A stretch of 64,000 nt of DNA from Siphonodentalium dalli (taxonomy: Eukaryota; Mollusca; Scaphopoda; Gadilida; Siphonodentaliidae). Location of the stretch: NCBI GenBank assembly GCA_032622095.1, contig CP136061.1, forward strand, positions 136,921,587 through 136,985,586. The letters run 5' to 3'. Below are positions 59,389 through 64,000 of the stretch, piece by piece. Every line of letters begins with the position of its first letter. The stretch's first letter is position 1. The translations under genes were made by a program, and so were the position numbers. Below the pieces are notes generated by a model. The model was not told the origin of the DNA and did not search any database. It saw only the letters and a program-made list of their open reading frames with translations.

Positions 59389-60020
59389 GCACCATAATCT
59401 AAAATGTGAAGCTGCGTACTTAGAACAATTAAGACTCATCGACGGATGCTCCCTACCACACATATACCTGCATTAAACATTGAAGTATATCGGTGCTTGA
59501 ACTTCGAAGAGAGTACAGCTGACACTGGTATTATGTAGGATAATGTATGATGAGATGCGTTGACTAACAAGCAATCATCGGCATTCGATACAGTTGTTCA
59601 CACTTAGTCGATTCCTGGTGTTAAAGCTCGACAGGAACGGATAAAACAATAGATGAAGAAGTTAATTAACGGCAACTGAATCTAATTAATGTATGCATTG
59701 GATGAGATTTATTGCATCAGGTCCCGAGGTGATCGCCGTTTTGATTAATTCTGACACAACCAACATTTATCCTATAGTACCGTACTATCATGTTAACATA
59801 TTCACATCAAGCGGCTCTACGGGAACTGATCACATGCCCTTTTAATTACGGTAGTGCTCGCATTTGTCCAACCTCGATGAATGTTACTTCCTCTCAGACC
59901 CATGGGCAGAATTGGAGCGGGGAGAATTGTTCTAAATAAAATATCATGAAAGACTTTCCTCTTATTTCACAAGTATCTGTGGACATGTTAGAGATGTTTG
60001 ATCCAACTTCGCCCGTCAAT
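59389..60020. other. No gene seen
   Basis: No recognised feature. Confidence 0.4.
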
Positions 60021-60021
60021 A

Positions 60022-60285
60022 AATAACAAGAAAACCATAGTCTGAAATGGTAACGCGCTCAAGATCATATATTATATACCCATGATTGTAATTATAGAAT
60101 CTGTTTCATTTCTGTTATTTGTAATTGGCATAGCTTATCACAAACCAAAACCAACATTATTGACATCATGTATCGCCAATAAACGAAATTGAAATTCTCA
60201 ACTACACCTTGTACCGGGCTCGGCCTCGGGGTCGCACTACAGCTCGACCTCGGGATCGCACTACAACTTTTAATGTGTCCCAATA
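60022..60285 (+). repeat. Intact copy of the 26494-27075 dispersed repeat
   Basis: The head AAGAAAACCATAGTCTGAAA and the tail with CTCGGGGTCGCACTACAG and CTACAACTTTTAATGTGTCCC lie together here. They are split in the 26-kb copy. Confidence 0.5.
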
Positions 60286-60479
60286 ATTAACATTCTATAA
60301 ATAGAACCCCCAGCTATGGCAACGCCCATGCGAAACAAGAATTTGTACATTAGTATACACGCCGCGCGCGTAACTATAATATTGGCCAATCATATGTTGA
60401 CACACTCTGCAGAGCGCCGACCCTGAATGAGACGCGGGAGTGGTGCTCTTATTTGATGTTGTATTTAGGCAACATATCC

Positions 60480-60800
60480 TCGAGAAAATAGGTTCATATT
60501 GGACCTAAATATTCACAAATAAGTTCATAATAGACTGATTTGATTCTGAAAGTGAGCCTATATACCCGTTATTCCGTTGAATGGCACGGGCCGCAGCGAA
60601 GACACATTATAAAGAGAGTGAATCTGGTAAGTCGTTTCGGTATGGAAATAGTCTCATATTGGGCTATTATAAAAGCTGCATTTTAGGGTCATATATAGAG
60701 CGTATATTGAGGTTAAATAATGTCAATATGAGCTTATTTCGCTCGTTAAAATTAGCCCGTTATGTGCTTATTTTTATGAGAACTTAGTGTTATTTGAGTA
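60480..60800 (+). repeat. Dispersed repeat, other copy at 9400-9705 (minus)
   Basis: AGGTTCATATTGGACCTAAA and CCGTTATTCCGTTGAATGGC..GGGCCGC..GAAGACACAT match the complement of about 9400-9600. An ATG frame at 60581 falls inside the shared part and is therefore not annotated as a gene. Confidence 0.55.
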
Positions 60801-63406
60801 GATGGGACGTGGCGTGTCTCATTGGCAACTAACTAAATCGCTGTGTTATGTTTCACGAATTTTGTTTTTGGAAATAGAACATGGGCGATTAACTATTGTA
60901 TAATGCTTTCCCAACTCGGGCACAGCGAATTGTGGTCTGTTATGCTTGGCGGGAGATCGGTTAGAGGTTTGATCAAACTCAACCTCTGCATTTTGAGCCC
61001 CGGAACCAGACAGGGATGTAACAACGCGAGCATAATTCCAGGCTTCAAACCGCCATATTCATCAAGGGGGGCAGTCTGATTAAACAGCTATATGCGATCG
61101 ATGGTCTGAAACAAATATAGCAGGGAATCCCATTACTTAAACAAATTTAATACGTCAGTTCAACCACAAATTGTGGGTATTCGCGACAGTACTCAACCAG
61201 AGCCAATCAGTAGATAGTCGCGAGTAATTTTTAAAGCGAAACGTGGCCGGTGACGTCATACTGCGAGGGAAGTCTTGTATTGCGGTGGATGGCTAATGTC
61301 GCAAGTGCTATACTCGACATTCACCTTGATCAATGGTATATATACTCGTAGGGCGCGCATCTATAATCTCAAATCGACTCCACCCACCCAGCATGTGCCA
61401 TTTGACTTATATATCAAGATGTTTCACCCACTTTGGTGTTCTAGAAACCACAAGAAAGAGACCCGTTAATTAGTTGAATATAACGTGACTGTCAATTCTG
61501 AGGTGAAGGTCGAGTATAGCTTTTGTGACATTAACCCTCTACCTTGTATTGCGATGGCAATACGAATGTATTGCGATGGCAATACGAATGGAATACATCT
61601 TCTGAAATGTCCTGTTTAAATACGATATAAATGAAAAACACGATAATTTAGATAATAATTTGAAATAAAATATTTCCCCCCTTATAAGGCGTGGTGTGGC
61701 TATCAAATATTAGTGCCAAAAATTGAAAGTTTGATGCAGGTTCATCACACGCATACAAGAAGCTATTTGTACTATTCTGTCTCTCTTGTGCTTGGCGTTT
61801 CCAGTTAGCCACTCATCTAGTCATCCGCTATAGGATGTTATGGGAAATTGATCAATTCTATCTCCACCGGGCCGAGTCTAGTATGATTCGAACGTGCTGC
61901 GAAATATCCGGCAGAGAGATGGCACATGTATAAATTGTGTTCTCCAAAAGCTGCCATCCCACACGAACTTGTACAGTGACTGCGAACACCCACTTCTGGC
62001 ACGGTTTACCATCGATTTATTGCCTGTAGTTGGGACGAATTGATTTGAGCGGAGTGCTAAACCGGATAAAGTCCGGGGATATAACCAACGATAAATGAGT
62101 GTCATTTTGGTATCTCGCTGAGATCTTATGATCAGCTGCCAATTTCATTGACTATTGTTTGTTATGCAAACAGTCAGCCTTATTAGTCCACATTTTGTGT
62201 ATACCAACAAGTCCGCCGCATTAATTGTTCTAATAAGTGCCTAGCTTCGCGTAGCCCCCGGCTCTTGGACTTGCTGACCTGGATTTCGCTACATCGACAA
62301 TGAAAATCTTTCACAAAAATTTCATCTCCAGAATTTGTAGAATTGATAGTCCCATCCATGTTGACAAATTGATTATATATCTTCTTTTGAGAGTAGTGGT
62401 ATAGTGTTCCAAACTCTGAACATGTGCGTTATCATTTGGAAATATTGTACATATTGCTATATGTATATTGTGTATATACTTCTAGTTCGATATCTCAATA
62501 TCCTTTATGTAATACATGTATTATCTTTGATGAGAGAATAAATTGCTAATTAATATATGGGTCAAACGGACGCTGCCGGCTCGTTGTTAATTTTCGTGTA
62601 AAGGAGTGTATGACGTCATTGATTTGTACTAAGCTATGGAACCAAATTTCGACGCGATCTACCGCGGCGTATAAAACATGTGGTTAAAAAGGCGTCACTT
62701 CCGGTCACATATTGCTACAGAATTGATATCGATCCCCTCTGGGAACAATTGATCGCCCAATGTAATTTTAAGTTCGAGGTGCTGATAATTCACGAGTCGA
62801 TCACTGACTCGGAACAACTGTCATGCAGCTCTTTTGATTTGACTCATATTTATATTTGAACAACCAATATTGGGAAATTCCGAAATGATATGATTATATC
62901 GCAGTATTTCGACACGAACCCGACGTTATCAAATTCCGATGGATGCAGCATTCAAATCAAACTTTCAAAATCAGTCCCGCCCACAACAAGTTTCGTCAGC
63001 ATTGACAACAATAACTCGAAGAACGATTATTCAAAACAACCACTTGAATGTTGCCGTTGTGGACATTGAGAATTTGTGACTTTCTCTGTGGATTAACACG
63101 AGATAACTCTGCCTACAGCTGGACCGAACGCGTAGAAAGTGGCGTAGAACCACTGAAATGGAAAACATACATTTGGCTGAAAATGGATGTTCTCCGAAAT
63201 CTATGTTATGGGTGGAATTTAGGTTTAAAGTCGGAATGATCACAGTCCTTGCGATCCGAAGTCCCACGATGTTGTAACTAAGGGATAAATTAATTTTGCA
63301 AGTACTTATTTACAATTTCCCCCCAATGGTACCGTATATATTCTACAAATTTAACATTACAACAGTTGGTGGAAGTGTCAAAAATAACTTGTAAATCTTA
63401 TCACAG
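60801..63406. other. No gene seen; one 21-bp duplication
   Basis: TGTATTGCGATGGCAATACGAA occurs twice in tandem at about 61546-61588. A 75-codon ATG frame on the minus strand (62105 to 61878) has no recognisable domain. Confidence 0.4.
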
Positions 63407-63757
63407 GAGTTTGACAAAATGACAATAAAAAATAATGATAAGAAAAATATCAAACAATATATACATAACAAAGAAAAGGATTGCAACAATAGTATCAGCG
63501 ATTTGACTGAACTCTTTCGCCACCGAATTTACAGAGGTAAATTATCCAGGACACCGGGTTTACAGCAGTTTACAATGAAATTCTTTGTCTCACATGTGGG
63601 GCATTCATATACTAGTATTTATAGATGTGATAGGTATGGACACCTATATATTGTCATGACCAGTGACAACTGCCCATCAATTTGTACTACCTGCCGATGG
63701 ATGACGTCATATGATTGTGATTATATCACCATGGTAACGCATGTCATGTGTGAACAG
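63407..63757 (+). CDS. Candidate coding exon, Cys-rich C-terminal part (unconfirmed)
   Basis: An ATG at 63419 in good context (AAAATGA) opens 118 codons to the stop at 63775. An acceptor-like TATCACAG|G precedes it at 63406, and CAG|GTGCGT lies at 63757/63758, so it could be an internal or first exon. The first ~25 residues are Lys/Asn-rich. The last 50 contain six cysteines (CDRYGH, DNCPSICTTC, YDC, VMC). I recognise no family. Length, start context and donor together make it the better of the minor candidates. Confidence 0.28.
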
Positions 63758-63775
63758 GTGCGTAAATTCATTTGA

Positions 63776-64000
63776 AATCAATATATACTGTTTCAGTTAA
63801 TTTATTTGCAATATTTCACCACATAAGTATATTGATCAAACTCATATTCAAATAGTTAGCATCATATCCATCACATGTCGTAATTTTAGCATATGTGGTG
63901 ATTAAGAATGTAATTAGAAGGTGTAAAATGAGAATAATGATGAGAACAAACAATAGTATGCCCGAGAAGGCCTTATCAAGTTAACTGAAATAGACCCATT
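63776..64000. other. No feature seen to window end
   Basis: AT-rich DNA. Confidence 0.4.

Noticed and set aside
60581-60787. ATG frame with a perfect GTAAGT donor as a first exon
   Set aside because: The ATG and the following codons lie inside a dispersed repeat whose other copy is at 9400-9705 on the minus strand.

Overview
This window looks like nuclear DNA from an invertebrate animal, probably a marine lophotrochozoan such as a mollusc or brachiopod. That placement is an inference from the style of the repeats and is weak below the animal level. The DNA is AT-rich and gene-poor. It is packed with non-autonomous transposons, foldback hairpins, minisatellites and long poly-G tracts. No bacterial operon, rRNA, convincing tRNA or CRISPR array was seen.

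One protein gene is well supported. An intronless Shaker/Kv1-type voltage-gated potassium channel lies at 13340-14611 (+, 423 aa). It has a complete T1 domain, six membrane segments, a pore and a PVP hinge. It also has three oddities: the S4 sensor is shortened by one three-residue repeat, the filter reads GYGE rather than GYGD, and there is almost no C-terminal tail. Three short ATG-started reading frames (58811, 59191, 63419) are only candidates.

Layout. 1-13.0 kb: degenerate tandem arrays (1-905, 4330-5610), a Helitron-type 3' end (1921), a TTAA-flanked MITE (2571-3064), foldback elements and a complete non-autonomous Helitron (9712-10321). 13.3-14.6 kb: the Kv gene. 16.7-17.6 kb: an 867-bp element bounded by an 8-bp duplication. 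21-24 kb: palindromes and the first of five related foldback MITEs (23799, 32633, 41314, 51598, 56541). 30.0-31.9 kb: a 5'-truncated non-LTR retrotransposon with a frameshift, split by a 494-bp MITE. 35.1-37.4 kb: a pair of inverted minisatellite arms. 38.4-39.0 kb: a hAT-like MITE. 39-43 kb: four copies of a hairpin repeat family. 53-58 kb: inverted minisatellite arms, more MITEs and a second complete Helitron (57673-58235).

The most unusual object is at 45.8-51.9 kb. A roughly 5.04-kb palindromic satellite (46191-51230) is built in three tiers: ~173 bp within ~518 bp within 1561 bp. It has self-complementary ends preceded by 10-bp GC-rich repeats, and an exact 18-bp direct repeat flanks it. 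It sits inside an older CAGGGACGTGG-ended inverted-repeat element, which is itself flanked by ~110-bp direct repeats. It carries no recognisable transposase. I regard it as the best candidate for an undescribed kind of mobile satellite.

Apart from the Kv channel nothing here forms a pathway. The logic of the window is successive nested insertion.
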